A stretch of 64,000 bases of DNA from Hyphomonas jannaschiana VP2. Lineage in GTDB: Bacteria; Pseudomonadota; Alphaproteobacteria; Caulobacterales; Hyphomonadaceae. Location: positions 46,209-110,208 of the forward strand of contig NZ_ARYJ01000010.1 in the NCBI RefSeq assembly GCF_000685215.1, read 5' to 3'. Positions 28,848-40,602 of this stretch are shown here, in pieces (position 1 is the first letter of the stretch; the number at the start of each line of letters is the position of its first letter). Made by a program: the position numbers and the translations under genes. Under the pieces are notes generated by a model. That model made no database searches, was not told where the DNA came from, and saw only the letters and a list, made by a program, of their open reading frames with translations.

Positions 28848-30163
28848 GCGGGCGTAACCTTTGCAATTACCTCGGCGAAGGGCAGCTCCACCTTCTCGCC
28901 GGTCTTGCGGTTCTTGACCTCAACTATGCCCTTTTCAAGGCCTTTGGGGCCGATCACCAGCTGCCATGGCAGACCGATCAGATCCATCCGCGCGAACTTC
29001 GCGCCGGCCCGGTCATCGGTGTCGTCGTACAGCGTGTCGATGCCGGCCGCTTCGAGTTGCTCATACAGCTCGCCGCAGGCCTTGTCGCAGGCTTCATCGC
29101 CGGCGCGCATGTTGATCAGGCCCACATGGAACGGCGCCACGGAGTCCGGCCACACAATGCCGTTCTCGTCATGGCAGGCCTCGATGATCCCGCCGACGAG
29201 ACGTGAGACGCCGATGCCGTAGCTACCCATCTGGACCGGCACCATCTGGCCGTCCGGCCCCTGCACCACCGCATTCATCGGCTTCGAATATTTGGTGCCG
29301 AAATTGAAGATGTGGCCGACTTCGATGCCGCGCGCGGAGACCTGACGGTCTTCCGGAATAGCCGCGAAGGCCGCTTCATCGTGCATCTCTTCGGTCGCCG
29401 CATAATATTGCGTGCGCTTTTCCACTTCACCGGAGAGGTCGCCGTCAAAGTCGAGGTCCAGCCCCGGCGGGTCCATATCCAGCAGCGTCTTGTCACAGAA
29501 GACAGCGCTCTCGCCGGTATCGGCCAGGATGATGAATTCGTGGCTGAGTTCGCCGCCAATCGGGCCGGTATCGGCGCGCATCGGCACGGCGGTCAGGCCC
29601 ATACGGCTGAACGCGTTGAGGTAGGCACAGAACATCTTGTAATAGGCGACGCGCGCGCCGTCTTCCGTCAGGTCGAAGGAATAGGCATCCTTCATCAGGA
29701 ATTCGCGGCCGCGCATCACGCCGAAACGCGGGCGCACCTCGTCGCGGAATTTCCACTGCTGGTGATACAGGTTCAGCGGGAGCTGCTTGTAGCTCTTCAC
29801 GTAAGAGCGGAAGACGTCGGTGATCAGCTCTTCATTGGTCGGGCCGTAGAGCATGTCCCGGTCGTGCCGGTCCTTGATGCGGAGCATCTCCTTGCCGTAA
29901 TCGTCATAGCGGCCAGACTCCCGCCAGAGATCGGCCTGCTGCAGCGTCGGCATGAGGAGTTCGATGGCTCCCGCGCGGTCCATCTCTTCCCGCACGATCT
30001 GCTCGATCTTCTTCAGGACGCGATAGCCCAGCGGCAGCCAGGTGTAGATGCCCGCTCCGTTCTGGCGCACCATGCCGGTGCGCAGCATCAGCTTGTGCGA
30101 AACAATGGCTGCATCTGCCGGCGCTTCCTTGGAAACGGGCAGGAAGTATCTGGAAAGCCGCAT
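28844..30163 (-). CDS. proS: Prolyl-tRNA synthetase (short bacterial form without INS editing domain)
   Basis: A 439-residue class II synthetase. The start [18 protein letters not shown] at 30163 is the family N-terminus; an in-frame start at 30199 is possible but less likely. Motif 2 is in the [21 protein letters not shown] region, and motif 3 in [13 protein letters not shown]. The protein is much shorter than the ~570-residue E. coli enzyme and lacks its insertion domain, as is usual in alphaproteobacteria, which often use separate YbaK-type editing factors. Confidence 0.95.
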   Translation of the reverse strand: MRLSRYFLPVSKEAPADAAIVSHKLMLRTGMVRQNGAGIYTWLPLGYRVLKKIEQIVREEMDRAGAIELLMPTLQQADLWRESGRYDDYGKEMLRIKDRHDRDMLYGPTNEELITDVFRSYVKSYKQLPLNLYHQQWKFRDEVRPRFGVMRGREFLMKDAYSFDLTEDGARVAYYKMFCAYLNAFSRMGLTAVPMRADTGPIGGELSHEFIILADTGESAVFCDKTLLDMDPPGLDLDFDGDLSGEVEKRTQYYAATEEMHDEAAFAAIPEDRQVSARGIEVGHIFNFGTKYSKPMNAVVQGPDGQMVPVQMGSYGIGVSRLVGGIIEACHDENGIVWPDSVAPFHVGLINMRAGDEACDKACGELYEQLEAAGIDTLYDDTDDRAGAKFARMDLIGLPWQLVIGPKGLEKGIVEVKNRKTGEKVELPFAEVIAKVTPA

Positions 30164-30215
30164 CGAATCCCCGGGAACTTGTTGTGAAACGCGGCTCACC
30201 TAGCCGCAGCGGCGC

Positions 30216-30449
30216 CTATTGCGCAAGCAGGCGTGGCACGACCACGGCCGCAATGGCGGTTATCACGGCGGCGCCTATCGTGGCCCACATGGCCTTCTTG
30301 CCGACCATATGATGTTTCGGGGCCGCCTCTTCGGTGCCATCAATCGTCGAACCGTCTTCCCACTGGCTCTTGATGCCAATGGGAAGGACGGTGAAGAAAC
30401 AGACCCACCAGGCGATCGTGAAAACGACCAGCCCACTCATAAACTGCAT
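30216..30449 (-). CDS. DUF1467 family small membrane protein
   Basis: A 77-residue protein with two predicted membrane helices (residues ~4-25 and ~53-74) and the conserved loop FFTVLPIGIKSQWEDG. Family members lie beside mce and proS in many alphaproteobacteria; no function is established. Its ATG overlaps the mce stop (TGATG), so it is translationally coupled. Confidence 0.9.
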   Translation of the reverse strand: MQFMSGLVVFTIAWWVCFFTVLPIGIKSQWEDGSTIDGTEEAAPKHHMVGKKAMWATIGAAVITAIAAVVVPRLLAQ

Positions 30450-30877
30450 CAGTGATCGCCTTTCGGGCTTTCCATCAGTTCGATCAGAACGCCGTTTGAA
30501 TTCTTCGGGTGAACGAAGATGATCATCGTGCCGTGGGCGCCGATGCGGGGCTTGCCGAGCACGGTGGCGCCACGCTTGCCCATTTCTTCAACGGCTTCGT
30601 TGATGTCATCCACTTCGAAGCAGACATGGTGCTGTCCGCCCTTTGGGTTTTTCTGGATGAAATTGTGGATCGGGGACTCTTCGTTCAGCGGCTCGATCAG
30701 TTCGATCTGGCTGTTCGGAAGGTTCACGAAGCAGACTTTAACGCCCTGCTCGGGCATGTCGAATGGCGTGGTGATGTCCGTCGCGCCATACAGCGTGCGA
30801 TAGGTTTCGCAGGCTTCTTCCAGGTCCGGCACGGCCACGCCGACATGGTTCAATGGTCCGATCTTGAATTCACTCAT
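30449..30877 (-). CDS. mce: Methylmalonyl-CoA epimerase
   Basis: A 142-residue VOC-superfamily enzyme interconverting (R)- and (S)-methylmalonyl-CoA in propionate and odd-chain fatty acid breakdown. The start KIGPLNHVGVAVPDLEEA and the metal-ligand region QHHVCFEVDDI are typical. The mutase and propionyl-CoA carboxylase are not in the window. It is coupled to the DUF1467 gene and lies 5 bases after rnj. Confidence 0.94.
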   Translation of the reverse strand: MSEFKIGPLNHVGVAVPDLEEACETYRTLYGATDITTPFDMPEQGVKVCFVNLPNSQIELIEPLNEESPIHNFIQKNPKGGQHHVCFEVDDINEAVEEMGKRGATVLGKPRIGAHGTMIIFVHPKNSNGVLIELMESPKGDH

Positions 30878-30882
30878 GATAC

Positions 30883-32571
30883 TCAGGTCCTCAAAACAAC
30901 GACTTCGATCATCGGGCGCATGCCATAGGCTGTCTCTGCGGCCTTTCGAAGCGCGCGGCCAATCGCACGTTCCACCGCATCGTCATCGAAACGGTTCTTG
31001 CGTTTCAGGCCACTGACAGCAATGTCGGCCGCCTCTTCCAGAGATTCAAGGCTTTCATCCGCAAGCCGCCCGTCAGGCTCCGAAAAGCCTTTCACGACGA
31101 CAACCGGCCCGTCGACAATATCGCCCCGCTCGTCGAGGGAGACGGAGGCGAAAATGATCCCGTTCCATGACAGTTTCCGGCGCTCCTGAATGCCCTGCGC
31201 GCCTTCCGGCACCAGCTGGTTGCCATCCAGAAACAGGCGGCCGTTCGGCACTTCGTCCAGAACCTCGGCCGGCCCCGGCGCAAGGCGTACCAGGCTGCCA
31301 TTGCGGGGCGTGACGGCCTCGGCCACCTGCAGGGACTTCGCATAGGCTGCGTGTTCCATGATGTGGCGGCGCTCGCCATGCACAGGCACGGAAATGCGCG
31401 GCCGCACCCATTGATACATGCGGCGCAGCTCATCCCGGCACGGGTGGCCGGAGACGTGGATTTTCTGCGGCACCATGCGCGGCGTGATCACGCGAATGCC
31501 CTGCTCTGCCAGACCATTCTGCAGCGCGAAGATCCCCTTCTCGTTTCCGGGAATCTGGCGCGAGGAGAAGATCACCGTGTCGCCTTCGCGCAGGATCACA
31601 TGGCGATGGTCCCCGCGTGCAATCCGCGACAGGGCGGCCCTGGGCTCACCCTGGCTGCCGGTGCAGAGATAGAGAATATGTTCCGGCGGGAAATGCCCGG
31701 CCTCCGCCTCGTCCACGAATTCCAGTTTTGGCGGCAGAATGCCGACGGCCTTCGCCGCATTCGTGATCTTGTGCATGCTGCGCCCGACAAGGCAGACATG
31801 CCTGTCCGCCCGTGTCGCAGCATCGATGATGGATTTCACGCGGGCGACATTGGAGGCAAATGTCGTGACGGCCACGGCGCCGGTCTTCTGCTGCGCGATG
31901 AGCTCCACCAGCCCCTGCCGGACGGTTTCTTCCGAACCTGCCTCGCCTTCCTCAAACACGTTCGTGGAGTCGCACACCATGGCGAGGACACCTTCATCGC
32001 CGAGTGCGGTGAGGCCTTCAACATCCGTAGTCGAACCGATTTGCGGATCCGGATCGATCTTCCAGTCGCCTGTGTGCAGCACAACACCTGCGGGTGTGCG
32101 GATTGCCAGCGCATTCGGCTCCGGAATGGAATGGGTCAGTGTCACATAGGTAACTTCAAATGGCCCGGCCTGAACCTTGCCGCCCATCGAGATCGTCTTC
32201 AGGACATCCGTATCGACGCCGCGCTCTTCCATCTTTGAGCGGACAAGTTCGGCCGTAAACGGCGTGGCGTAGATCGGCGCCCTGATGCCCAGACGCGGAT
32301 AGATCAGGCCGACAGCGCCAATATGGTCTTCATGCGCGTGGGTCAGGAAGACCGCATCGATATGTTCTCCGATCAGGTAATCCGGATCCGCACAAATCAG
32401 GTCGACACCGGGCGTATCCTCCCCGCCGAACGTCACGCCGAGATCGGCCAGAATCCAGCGGCGCGCCTCCGGCGGTCCATAGCCATAGGCGTTGAGGTTC
32501 ATGCCGATTTCGCCGCAGCCGCCGAGCGGCAGGAAGACGAGTTCGTCCTGGGTTTGCGCTGTATCGGGCAT
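30883..32571 (-). CDS. rnj: Ribonuclease J
   Basis: A 562-residue beta-CASP metallo-beta-lactamase ribonuclease (endo/5'-exonuclease) for rRNA and mRNA processing. The zinc motif HAHEDH is at residues 78-83, and the beta-CASP motif appears as CTGSQGEPRAAL. A C-terminal domain of ~110 residues follows. It lies between coaX and mce, a conserved alphaproteobacterial order. Confidence 0.95.
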   Translation of the reverse strand: MPDTAQTQDELVFLPLGGCGEIGMNLNAYGYGPPEARRWILADLGVTFGGEDTPGVDLICADPDYLIGEHIDAVFLTHAHEDHIGAVGLIYPRLGIRAPIYATPFTAELVRSKMEERGVDTDVLKTISMGGKVQAGPFEVTYVTLTHSIPEPNALAIRTPAGVVLHTGDWKIDPDPQIGSTTDVEGLTALGDEGVLAMVCDSTNVFEEGEAGSEETVRQGLVELIAQQKTGAVAVTTFASNVARVKSIIDAATRADRHVCLVGRSMHKITNAAKAVGILPPKLEFVDEAEAGHFPPEHILYLCTGSQGEPRAALSRIARGDHRHVILREGDTVIFSSRQIPGNEKGIFALQNGLAEQGIRVITPRMVPQKIHVSGHPCRDELRRMYQWVRPRISVPVHGERRHIMEHAAYAKSLQVAEAVTPRNGSLVRLAPGPAEVLDEVPNGRLFLDGNQLVPEGAQGIQERRKLSWNGIIFASVSLDERGDIVDGPVVVVKGFSEPDGRLADESLESLEEAADIAVSGLKRKNRFDDDAVERAIGRALRKAAETAYGMRPMIEVVVLRT

Positions 32572-32577
32572 AAGGTC

Positions 32578-33345
32578 CTATTTGTTGAGGCGGTAGATTT
32601 CCAGCAGCCCCCGGATGAGGAGGTCCTGGTCATAATGATCGATGGTTTCGCTGGCGCCCTCAAACAGGGAGGCCACACCGCCGGTGGCGACGACGCTCAT
32701 CGGCTTGCCATATTCTTCCTTGATCCGGTTCACGAGGCCATCGATCAGGTCGATATAGCCCCAGAACACGCCAGACTGCATGGCGGAAATCGTATCCTGC
32801 CCGATCACCTGCGGCGGGCGCTGGATCGCAATGCGCGGCAGCTGCGCGGCAGCATCGTGCAGCGCCTTCACAGACAGGTTGATCCCCGGCGAAATGATGC
32901 CGCCTTCGAACGCGCCGTCTTCCGCCACGACATCGAAGGTCGTCGCCGTGCCGCTGTCGATGACGATCAGGTTGCCCGGATACTTCTTGTGCGCGCCGAG
33001 AGCGCTGACGATCCGGTCGGCCCCAACCTGTTCCGGCCGGCGGATCCGGATTTCCATACCCGTCTTCAGGTTTGGGTCACCGATGAACATCGGTTCCACA
33101 TTCAGGTAACGGCGGGCAAGGTTGCGGAAATTGAACACGGCCTGCGGCACAACGGTCGAGATCACACAGCCATTGATCAGGCTGAGATCGGCGCCATGCA
33201 TATCGGCCAGGCGCCACAGCCAGGCGGCATGATCGTCAGCGGTCTTGGTCGGATCGGTGGCACTGCGCCACTGGTTCACCCATTCCTTGCCGTCATGGAT
33301 GCCGAAGACCGTATTCGTGTTGCCAACGTCGATAGCGAGCAGCAT
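32578..33345 (-). CDS. coaX: Type III pantothenate kinase
   Basis: A 255-residue ASKHA-fold kinase for the first step of coenzyme A synthesis. The phosphate motif [16 protein letters not shown] is at the N-terminus (Asp6) and [10 protein letters not shown] is the second phosphate loop; GADRIV lies between. It is packed between birA (5-base gap) and rnj (6-base gap). Confidence 0.95.
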   Translation of the reverse strand: MLLAIDVGNTNTVFGIHDGKEWVNQWRSATDPTKTADDHAAWLWRLADMHGADLSLINGCVISTVVPQAVFNFRNLARRYLNVEPMFIGDPNLKTGMEIRIRRPEQVGADRIVSALGAHKKYPGNLIVIDSGTATTFDVVAEDGAFEGGIISPGINLSVKALHDAAAQLPRIAIQRPPQVIGQDTISAMQSGVFWGYIDLIDGLVNRIKEEYGKPMSVVATGGVASLFEGASETIDHYDQDLLIRGLLEIYRLNK

Positions 33346-33350
33346 TCGCG

Positions 33351-34088
33351 TCAGACCTCTCCAATAAGATGTACGTCGCCGGCCCTTATGGTCTGTCGCG
33401 ATCCATCCGGCAATCTGAGGATCAGCCCGCCATCCGGCGCCATGTCCTCGAAGATGCCTTCAATGGCCACGCCGCCGGGCGAGACGCGGACCATGCTCCC
33501 CAGCCCTTCAGCGCGCTTCAGCCAGTCGGTGCGTACGGGCCCGAAGCTTTCCCGGGCTTGCGACAAACGGGTCATGAAATGACGCGTGAGGGATCCGAAT
33601 ACATCAATATGATCAAGAACTTGCCCGCCTGCGAGGTCAATCAGGCATGTTGCCGACTGGCCCGCCTCCGGCGGCACTTGAGCCACGTTCATGCCCATGC
33701 CCGCGACCACCCAGAGTCCCTGCGCATCCTGTCCTGTTTCGATCAGGATGCCGGAAAGTTTGGCTTTGTTCACACGTACGTCATTCGGCCATTTGAGGCG
33801 CACATCGGCGCCCGGTGCGTATTCCAGCGCCGTGTCGCTGACCGCCAGTGCCGCCGCGAAGGGGATTCGTCCGGCAACCTGAATGCCGCCCGGTTCCCGG
33901 AACAGGGCCGTGGTGAAAATGTTGCCCTTGGGCGAGGCCCAGTTACGCTGCAGCCTGCCCCGGCCTGCGGTCTGTTCGTCCGCAAGGATCCAGCAATTCT
34001 CGAAACTGCCCGTCTGAGCCCGGCGCCGGGCCTCAGTATTGGTGCTGTCTATCGTGTCGTAGCGATGAACGGGCCAGGCTTGGTTCAA
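33351..34088 (-). CDS. birA: Biotin--[acetyl-CoA-carboxylase] ligase
   Basis: A short (about 245 residues), class I BirA without a DNA-binding domain; it attaches biotin to carboxylase carrier proteins. The biotin/ATP-binding loop is [19 protein letters not shown] and the lysine motif is LKWPNDV. The preferred start is a TTG at 34088 that overlaps the nuoN stop (TTGA); an ATG at 34121 would overlap nuoN by 37 bases. It sits directly after nuoN, as in many alphaproteobacteria. Confidence 0.92.
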   Translation of the reverse strand: MNQAWPVHRYDTIDSTNTEARRRAQTGSFENCWILADEQTAGRGRLQRNWASPKGNIFTTALFREPGGIQVAGRIPFAAALAVSDTALEYAPGADVRLKWPNDVRVNKAKLSGILIETGQDAQGLWVVAGMGMNVAQVPPEAGQSATCLIDLAGGQVLDHIDVFGSLTRHFMTRLSQARESFGPVRTDWLKRAEGLGSMVRVSPGGVAIEGIFEDMAPDGGLILRLPDGSRQTIRAGDVHLIGEV

Positions 34089-35509
34089 GCCGTGATCCCC
34101 AATGCCGCCTGAGTTGCCCATCCGCTGAGCAGGACGAAGAAGACCATGAACACGATCACGAACAGGGACGATGCCAGCACGACCAGCGTGACGGATCCGT
34201 CGATGGCTTCGAAACGCTCTGTCGGCTCATCGAACCACATGATCTTGATGAGGCGGAGATAGTAGCCAAGCGACACGACCGAGGCGATCACGAGGATGAT
34301 GGCCAGCGGGTAAAGCCCGGCGCTGACACCTGCCTCCAGCACGACCCATTTGCCGAGGAAACCACCAAACGGCGGCAGGCCGGCCACGGACCAGATCAGG
34401 ATCGATAGCGCGATGGCAAGCCACGGACGCTTGTTCATCAGGCCGCCCAGTTCGGAAATGCCTTCCACCATGCCGCCCTGACGGCGCATCGCCAGCACAG
34501 CCGCAAAGAGGCCCAGAGAGGAAACGACATAAAGCGTCATGAAGGTCAGCAGCGGACCGGCACCAAGCTCCTTGCCGGCAGCCACAGCCACCAGCGCATA
34601 GCCGACATTGGCAATCGAGGAATAGCCCAGCAGGCGCTTGATATTGGTCTGCGTCAGACCGCCGAACGCACCGATCAGCATGGAAAGACCAGCGATGATC
34701 GTGATGATCAGCTGCCACTGGTCGATGGAGTCCCCGAAGACCTGGAACATCACGTTCGCAAACACGACCATGGCGGCCATTTTCGGCGCGGCACCGAAGA
34801 AAGCACCAACCGGTGTCGGGGCGCCTTCATAGACGTCCGGCGTCCAGACGTGCATCGGCGCTGCCGACACCTTGAAGGCCAGACCCACAATCATCAGCAC
34901 CATGCCGAACATCAGGCCGACAGACGGCTCAGCTGCCGCAATACCTGCATAGAAGGTCGTGCCGGAGAAGCCGTAGACCAGCGAGGCGCCATAGAGCAGC
35001 ATGCCGGAAGCGAGCGACCCGAGGATCACATATTTCAGGCCCGCTTCAGAGGAGCGCGCCGAATCCCGGTGGAACGCTGCCAGCACATAAGACGACAGGC
35101 TGAGCGTCTCGATGCCCATATAGAGCGTCATCAGGTTTGCAGCCGACAGGATGATCCCCATGCCGAGCGCAGCGAAGATGGTCAGCAGCGCATATTCATA
35201 GCGCGCCGTTTCATGCCGCTTGAGGAAGCCTTCCGACATCACCAGTGCCAGGCCGCCTACAATGAAGGAAACGATCTTGGCGAAATTGACGAAGGTGTTG
35301 GTTTCCACAAGGCCGTTGAACGCTTCGCCGCCCTGATACGTCACGGCCGCAATACCGGCCGCGGCGAAGAGCACAAGCGCGCCGAATTTGAACGACAGGC
35401 CGTTGAAATTGTCCTTGAGCAGCGCGCCAAGCAGCACGCCGATCAATCCTGTGGCAGCGAGCCAGAGTTCCGGCCCGATCGCCAGGGTCATGGCAGTGAA
35501 GTCGAGCAT
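34085..35509 (-). CDS. nuoN: NADH-quinone oxidoreductase subunit N
   Basis: A 474-residue antiporter-like membrane subunit of complex I with ~14 helices. The Proton_antipo_M region ([19 protein letters not shown]..., [16 protein letters not shown]) is clear. It is last in the nuo operon, with birA coupled to its stop codon. Confidence 0.96.
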   Translation of the reverse strand: MLDFTAMTLAIGPELWLAATGLIGVLLGALLKDNFNGLSFKFGALVLFAAAGIAAVTYQGGEAFNGLVETNTFVNFAKIVSFIVGGLALVMSEGFLKRHETARYEYALLTIFAALGMGIILSAANLMTLYMGIETLSLSSYVLAAFHRDSARSSEAGLKYVILGSLASGMLLYGASLVYGFSGTTFYAGIAAAEPSVGLMFGMVLMIVGLAFKVSAAPMHVWTPDVYEGAPTPVGAFFGAAPKMAAMVVFANVMFQVFGDSIDQWQLIITIIAGLSMLIGAFGGLTQTNIKRLLGYSSIANVGYALVAVAAGKELGAGPLLTFMTLYVVSSLGLFAAVLAMRRQGGMVEGISELGGLMNKRPWLAIALSILIWSVAGLPPFGGFLGKWVVLEAGVSAGLYPLAIILVIASVVSLGYYLRLIKIMWFDEPTERFEAIDGSVTLVVLASSLFVIVFMVFFVLLSGWATQAALGITA

Positions 35510-35515
35510 GGGCGA

Positions 35516-37012
35516 TCAGCCTCCGGCCATCAGCGAGAGAATGCTCAGCGCAGCACCCTCGGTCAGGTTAAAGATCAGGTTGGGCGCGACACCGAAGAGC
35601 AGTGTCAGCAGCGCCAGTGGGACGATAGTCACGAGTTCGATCCGGTTCATGTCCTTGAGGCCATTGAGATCCGGATTGGTGATCTGGCCGAACACGGTGC
35701 GCCGATAGAGCGTCAGCATGTAAACAGCCGAGAAGATCACGCCGAGGGCTGCACCAGCCGCCGCCCAGGTGGAGGCCTGGAAGCCGCCGACCATGGTGAG
35801 GATCTCACCGATGAAGCCAGACGTGCCCGGCAGGCCAACGTTTGCCATCGTGAACAGCATGAACAAGGTGGCATACACCGGCATCTTGTGCACGAGGCCG
35901 CCATAGGCCGCGATTTCACGGGTATGCATACGGTCGTAGACGACGCCGACGATTAGGAAGAGCGCGCCGGAGATGAAGCCGTGGCTGATCATCTGGAAGA
36001 TCGCCCCCTGCACACCGACTTCGGTGAACGAGAAGACGCCGAGCGTCACGAAGCCCATGTGAGCAACGGACGAGTAAGCGATCAGCTTCTTCATGTCGGT
36101 CTGACGCCAGGCCACCAGCGAGGTGTAGACGATGGCGATGACCGCCAGCGCAAACATGGCCGGCTGGAACAGGTGGCTCGCATCCGGGAACATCGGCAGC
36201 GAGAAACGCAGGAAGCCATAGCCGCCCATCTTCAGCAGGACACCCGCCAGGATGACCGAGCCTGCCGTCGGCGCCTGAACGTGTGCATCCGGAAGCCAGG
36301 TGTGGACAGGCCACATCGGCAGCTTCACCGCGAAGGACGCCATGAAGGCCAGCCAGAGCCAGGTCTGCACGTGCGGATCGAAGGCGAACTTCTCCAGCAC
36401 TTCAAAGTCAGAGCTGCCAGCGGTGATGTACATGTACACAACCGCGACCAGCATCAGCAGCGAGCCGAGCAGCGTGTAGAGGAAGAATTTGAACGCGGCG
36501 TAGATCTTGTCCTTGCCGCCCCAGATACCGATGATCAGGAACATCGGGATCAGGCCGGCTTCGAAGAAGATGTAGAACAGGACCAGATCGAGCGCAGTAA
36601 ACACGCCGATCATGAAGGTTTCCAGCACCAGGAAGGCGACCACATATTCGGTCACGCGGGTGTGGATCGAGTTCCAGCTGGCCAGAAGGCAGATCGGCGT
36701 CAGGAAAGTCGTCAGCAGGATCAGCGGCAGCGACAGGCCATCGATGCCCAGCTTGTAGCTGATATTCTGGTACCAGACATGCTGCTCCACCAGCTGATAG
36801 CCGGGCGTCGCCGGATCGAAGTAGAAGAACGCGGCCAGCGAGACCAGGAAAGTCGCGCCGGAAATGACGAGACCTGCCAGAAGCGCCGTGCGGCCCTCAT
36901 TGGCCGTCTCGGACGAGCTGCTGCCAGCCGTGGCAGCGCGCACGGCCATGATGATCAGTGCGCCAACCAGCGGCAGGAAGGTCAGCGCCGATAGAATGGG
37001 AAACCCGCCCAT
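35516..37012 (-). CDS. nuoM: NADH-quinone oxidoreductase subunit M
   Basis: A 498-residue antiporter-like proton-pumping subunit of complex I. The motifs [18 protein letters not shown] and [20 protein letters not shown] are visible. The start is ATG at 37012, overlapping the nuoL stop (TAATG); an earlier in-frame start would lie inside nuoL. Confidence 0.96.
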   Translation of the reverse strand: MGGFPILSALTFLPLVGALIIMAVRAATAGSSSSETANEGRTALLAGLVISGATFLVSLAAFFYFDPATPGYQLVEQHVWYQNISYKLGIDGLSLPLILLTTFLTPICLLASWNSIHTRVTEYVVAFLVLETFMIGVFTALDLVLFYIFFEAGLIPMFLIIGIWGGKDKIYAAFKFFLYTLLGSLLMLVAVVYMYITAGSSDFEVLEKFAFDPHVQTWLWLAFMASFAVKLPMWPVHTWLPDAHVQAPTAGSVILAGVLLKMGGYGFLRFSLPMFPDASHLFQPAMFALAVIAIVYTSLVAWRQTDMKKLIAYSSVAHMGFVTLGVFSFTEVGVQGAIFQMISHGFISGALFLIVGVVYDRMHTREIAAYGGLVHKMPVYATLFMLFTMANVGLPGTSGFIGEILTMVGGFQASTWAAAGAALGVIFSAVYMLTLYRRTVFGQITNPDLNGLKDMNRIELVTIVPLALLTLLFGVAPNLIFNLTEGAALSILSLMAGG

Positions 37013-39144
37013 TAGTGTGCCCCTCCGGCGTTCAGCCACATGAGCGCCCCGAAGACGAGGGCTGCGCCAATAATAATGAATGCGTAGTGATACAGACGGC
37101 CGGTGTGCATGGCAGACAGGCGGCGGGCACTGAGCAGGGTCAGCGCGGTCATGCCGTCAGCGCCGACACCGTCGATGACTTTCTTGTCGGCTTTCCAGAA
37201 GATGTTGCCGAGGAAGGCCGCCCCGCGCACCAGCGTCGCGTTGTAGATCTCGTCGAAATACCATTTGTTGTAGAACAGCGAGTGAAGCGGGCCGCCACTG
37301 TCGGCGATACGTTTCCCGACGCCACGATTGAAGAAGTACGTCATCGTGGCCAGCACGAAACCGCCCAGCGTGACGATCAGCGGGGCGTAAATCACCCATT
37401 CCGGCACTTCATGGCGGGCGTGGAGAACATGGTTCTCTGCCGCGCGGTAGATCGCTCCGGCCCAGAAGGCCTCGTTCGAATGGTCGACGAAGTAGTCGTA
37501 GAAATAGAGACCCGAGAAGATCGCACCGAGGCTCAGCAGGCCGAGCGGAATCAACATGACCGGCGGGCTCTCATGCGGCGTGTGATCATGGCCGTGCCCA
37601 TGATCATCATGAGCGTGGTCATCATGGGCATCATGTGCGTGCGCATGATCGTCGTGCGCCTCTTCCGAAGCCATCGGCCCATGGAACGTCATGTAGATGA
37701 GGCGCCAGGAGTAGAAGCTGGTCAGGAAGGCCGCGACGATACCGAACCAGAAAGCCATCTGGCCGAAGGCGACATGCTCGACACCGCCTGCAAAGGCGCT
37801 CTCCAGAATCGCATCCTTCGAGAAGAAACCTGCGAAGCCGAGTTTCGTGTGCGGAACACCCAGACCGATGATGGCAATCGTGCCGATCATCATGGCCGCA
37901 TAGGTCAGCGGCATGAACTTGGCGAGGCCGCCCATTTTCCGCATGTCCTGCTCGTGGTGCATGCCGTGAATGACGGAGCCTGCGCCAAGGAACAAGAGCG
38001 CCTTGAAGAAGGCGTGCGTGAAGAGGTGGAACATCGCCGCCTCATACGCGCCGACACCGGCGGCGAAGAACATGTAGCCAAGCTGCGAACAGGTCGAATA
38101 GGCGATGACGCGCTTGATGTCGTTCTGCGCCATGCCGACTGTGGCAGCATAGAGCGCGGTGACTGCACCCACCACCGTCACCATGCCTGCAGCGACGAGC
38201 GTGTACTCGAACAGCGGCGACAGGAGGCAGACGAGGTAGACACCTGCGGTCACCATGGTTGCGGCGTGGATCAGGGCGGAAACCGGCGTCGGGCCTTCCA
38301 TGGCGTCCGGCAGCCAGACGTGCAGGAAGAACTGCGCCGACTTGCCCATCGCGCCGATGAACAGAAGCACGCCGATCACTTCGACCGCCCAGACACGGTG
38401 GCCAAGGAATTCCATGATCACTTCGCGTGCCGGGGCTGCCTCGGCAAAGGCAATCGGCGTGACCATCGTGTTCTCGCGCAGCGCGTTCAGGAAGGGACCG
38501 AACTCGACCGTGCCATAGATGCAGAACACGGCCATGATGCCGAGTGCGAGACCGAAGTCGCCAACCCGGTTCGTCACGAAAGCCTTGATGGAAGCATCGT
38601 TCGGCGCCTTGTTCTGGTACCAGAAACCGATCAGCAGGTAAGACGCGAGGCCAACCCCTTCCCAGCCGAAGAAGAGCTGGATGAAGTTGTCCGCCGTCAC
38701 CAGCATAAGCATCGCAAAGGTGAAGAGCGACAGGTAGGAGAAGAAGCGCGCCTTATGCGGCTCCTCGCTCATATAGCCCCAGGAATAGAGGTGCACGAGG
38801 CCGGACACGCCGGTGATCACGGCCATCATGACGATGGACAGTGTGTCGACGCGGATGGCCCAGTTGGCGTGGAAGTCGCCGACATTGATCCAGGGCATCA
38901 GTGTGATGATGTGCTGGGTAATGGCAGCGCCGTGTTCGGCCGCGCCATGCGCCTCACCGCCATGTCCGCCGACACCGGCAGCATAGGCAAACAGCTGGAA
39001 CAGCGACAGCGCGCCGGCCGTGAGGACAACACCTGTGGTCGCAACCATGACGATCTTGTCGCCAATGATCTTGTGAACCAGACCGGTCAGGGCCACGAGG
39101 CCCGGCGCGAGAACGATAAAGAGGAGGAGTGCGTCAGGTAGCAT
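37012..39144 (-). CDS. nuoL: NADH-quinone oxidoreductase subunit L
   Basis: A 710-residue antiporter-like subunit with the long lateral helix of complex I. The motifs [20 protein letters not shown] and [18 protein letters not shown] are present. A loop at residues ~491-525, after [10 protein letters not shown], contains 12 histidines alternating with Asp/Ala; this is longer and far more His-rich than in E. coli NuoL. The C-terminal lateral helix and anchor follow. Confidence 0.96.
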   Translation of the reverse strand: MLPDALLLFIVLAPGLVALTGLVHKIIGDKIVMVATTGVVLTAGALSLFQLFAYAAGVGGHGGEAHGAAEHGAAITQHIITLMPWINVGDFHANWAIRVDTLSIVMMAVITGVSGLVHLYSWGYMSEEPHKARFFSYLSLFTFAMLMLVTADNFIQLFFGWEGVGLASYLLIGFWYQNKAPNDASIKAFVTNRVGDFGLALGIMAVFCIYGTVEFGPFLNALRENTMVTPIAFAEAAPAREVIMEFLGHRVWAVEVIGVLLFIGAMGKSAQFFLHVWLPDAMEGPTPVSALIHAATMVTAGVYLVCLLSPLFEYTLVAAGMVTVVGAVTALYAATVGMAQNDIKRVIAYSTCSQLGYMFFAAGVGAYEAAMFHLFTHAFFKALLFLGAGSVIHGMHHEQDMRKMGGLAKFMPLTYAAMMIGTIAIIGLGVPHTKLGFAGFFSKDAILESAFAGGVEHVAFGQMAFWFGIVAAFLTSFYSWRLIYMTFHGPMASEEAHDDHAHAHDAHDDHAHDDHGHGHDHTPHESPPVMLIPLGLLSLGAIFSGLYFYDYFVDHSNEAFWAGAIYRAAENHVLHARHEVPEWVIYAPLIVTLGGFVLATMTYFFNRGVGKRIADSGGPLHSLFYNKWYFDEIYNATLVRGAAFLGNIFWKADKKVIDGVGADGMTALTLLSARRLSAMHTGRLYHYAFIIIGAALVFGALMWLNAGGAH

Positions 39145-39150
39145 ACCGGC

Positions 39151-39459
39151 CTAGCCCTTCATCATGTCTACGTTCTCGACCGAGATGTCTCTGCGGTTAC
39201 GGAAGTAGACGACCAGGATGGCAAGGCCGACAGCGGCCTCGGCGGCGGCGACAGTCAGCACGAGCATGGCGAAGATCTGCCCGGCGATGGTGCCGGAGAA
39301 GACCGAAAAGGCCACCAGGTTCAGGTTCACCGAAAGCAGGATCAGCTCAATCGCCATCAGGATGACGATGATGTTCTTCCGGTTCACGAAGATGCCGACG
39401 ACACCAATCGTGAACAGGGCGGCTGACACCGCGAGATAATGGGAAAGACCGAGTTCCAT
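39151..39459 (-). CDS. nuoK: NADH-quinone oxidoreductase subunit K
   Basis: A 102-residue subunit with three membrane helices. The helix-2 glutamate is in [18 protein letters not shown] and a second acidic residue in [11 protein letters not shown]; both are part of the central proton axis. It lies between nuoJ and nuoL with 5-6 base gaps. Confidence 0.96.
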   Translation of the reverse strand: MELGLSHYLAVSAALFTIGVVGIFVNRKNIIVILMAIELILLSVNLNLVAFSVFSGTIAGQIFAMLVLTVAAAEAAVGLAILVVYFRNRRDISVENVDMMKG

Positions 39460-39464
39460 AGGTA

Positions 39465-40058
39465 TCAGATCCCCTGCCCCGGCTTGGGGTCCTTCAATTC
39501 ATAGGCATCGCCGCGGCGGCGGGACGTCTGCTTGGCAATGTTCTGGCGTTTGGTTTCCGGACGGTGGCGCAGCGTCAGCACGATGGCACCGATCATGGCC
39601 ACGAGCAGGACGACACCAGCCAGCTGGAACAGCAGCAGGTAGTCCGTGTACATGACCTGACCAATGGCCTCGGCGTTGGTGTCAGCGCCCGGCGCCGCAT
39701 CGAATGCGTCCGGCAGCGAATGCACGCCAAACACCGACGCCATCACGATCTCGGCCGCGAACACGATGCCAACCAGTATCGCGAAAGGCCAATAACGAAG
39801 CGTGCCGTCTTTCAGCTCGACGAAGTCCACATCCAGCATCATGACGACGAACAGGAACAACACCGCGACGGCGCCGACATAGACGACGACCAGAAGCATG
39901 GCGAGAAATTCTGCCCCGATCAGGACGAACAGTCCTGCCGATGAGAAGAAGGTCAGGATCAGCCACAATACGGAGTGAACAGGGTTCCGCGCACGGATCA
40001 CCATCAGTGCGGAGATAACCGTCACAAACGCGATCACACAGAAAGCGTAGAATGCCAC
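39465..40058 (-). CDS. nuoJ: NADH-quinone oxidoreductase subunit J
   Basis: A 197-residue five-helix membrane subunit of complex I. The conserved helix-3 region [27 protein letters not shown] includes the pi-bulge helix that rearranges during turnover. The hydrophilic C-terminus is rich in Arg/Lys. A 58-base gap separates it from nuoI, the longest between consecutive nuo subunit genes apart from the two gaps holding extra frames. Confidence 0.95.
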   Translation of the reverse strand: MAFYAFCVIAFVTVISALMVIRARNPVHSVLWLILTFFSSAGLFVLIGAEFLAMLLVVVYVGAVAVLFLFVVMMLDVDFVELKDGTLRYWPFAILVGIVFAAEIVMASVFGVHSLPDAFDAAPGADTNAEAIGQVMYTDYLLLFQLAGVVLLVAMIGAIVLTLRHRPETKRQNIAKQTSRRRGDAYELKDPKPGQGI

Positions 40059-40116
40059 AGCCCTTCAGGCCCCCTTCTTGGCAGGGCTTGCGCCCCGCAG
40101 GTTTCAGTTCAGCGCC

Positions 40117-40602
40117 TCAGCGATAAGGCGCATCAAGTTCCAGATTCTTGGCGATCAGCCGTTCCCAGCGGTCGCCATTCGCGAGCAGGCGGTCCTTGTC
40201 ATAGAACAGCTCCTCGCGGGTTTCGGTCGCAAATTCGAAGTTCGGCCCTTCGACGATGGCATCCACCGGGCAGGCTTCCTGGCAGAAGCCGCAATAGATG
40301 CACTTCACCATGTCGATGTCGTAGCGCGTGGTGCGGCGGGCGCCGTCTGCGCGCGGCTCGGCCTCGATCGTGATGGCCTGTGCCGGGCAGATCGCTTCGC
40401 AAAGCTTGCAGGCGATGCAGCGCTCTTCGCCGGACGCATAGCGGCGCAGGGCATGCTCACCGCGGAAGCGGGGCGACAGCGGGTTCTTTTCAAACGGATA
40501 ATTCACCGTGGCCTTGCGGCGGAACATTTCCACCGTGGCCAGCCAGAAGGCCCCGAGGAAATCGGTCAGCAGCGCGCCGCGGATGGTCTGCGCGAGGCTC
40601 AT
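40117..40602 (-). CDS. nuoI: NADH-quinone oxidoreductase subunit I
   Basis: A 161-residue peripheral-arm subunit carrying clusters N6a and N6b. Two ferredoxin motifs are visible: C62, C65, C68, C72 and C101, C104, C107, C111. An N-terminal amphipathic segment ([16 protein letters not shown]) docks on the membrane arm. It overlaps nuoH by 4 bases. Confidence 0.97.
   Translation of the reverse strand: MSLAQTIRGALLTDFLGAFWLATVEMFRRKATVNYPFEKNPLSPRFRGEHALRRYASGEERCIACKLCEAICPAQAITIEAEPRADGARRTTRYDIDMVKCIYCGFCQEACPVDAIVEGPNFEFATETREELFYDKDRLLANGDRWERLIAKNLELDAPYR

Noticed and set aside
37560..37680. Short CATGAT/CATCAT-like repeats considered as a microsatellite or CRISPR-like array
   Set aside because: They lie in frame inside nuoL and encode the His-rich loop; there are no spacers or fixed-length repeats.
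36958..39141. 727-codon open frame opposite nuoL
   Set aside because: It mirrors nuoL, is full of His/Arg/Glu as expected from antisense of a membrane protein gene, and has no own ribosome binding site or family.
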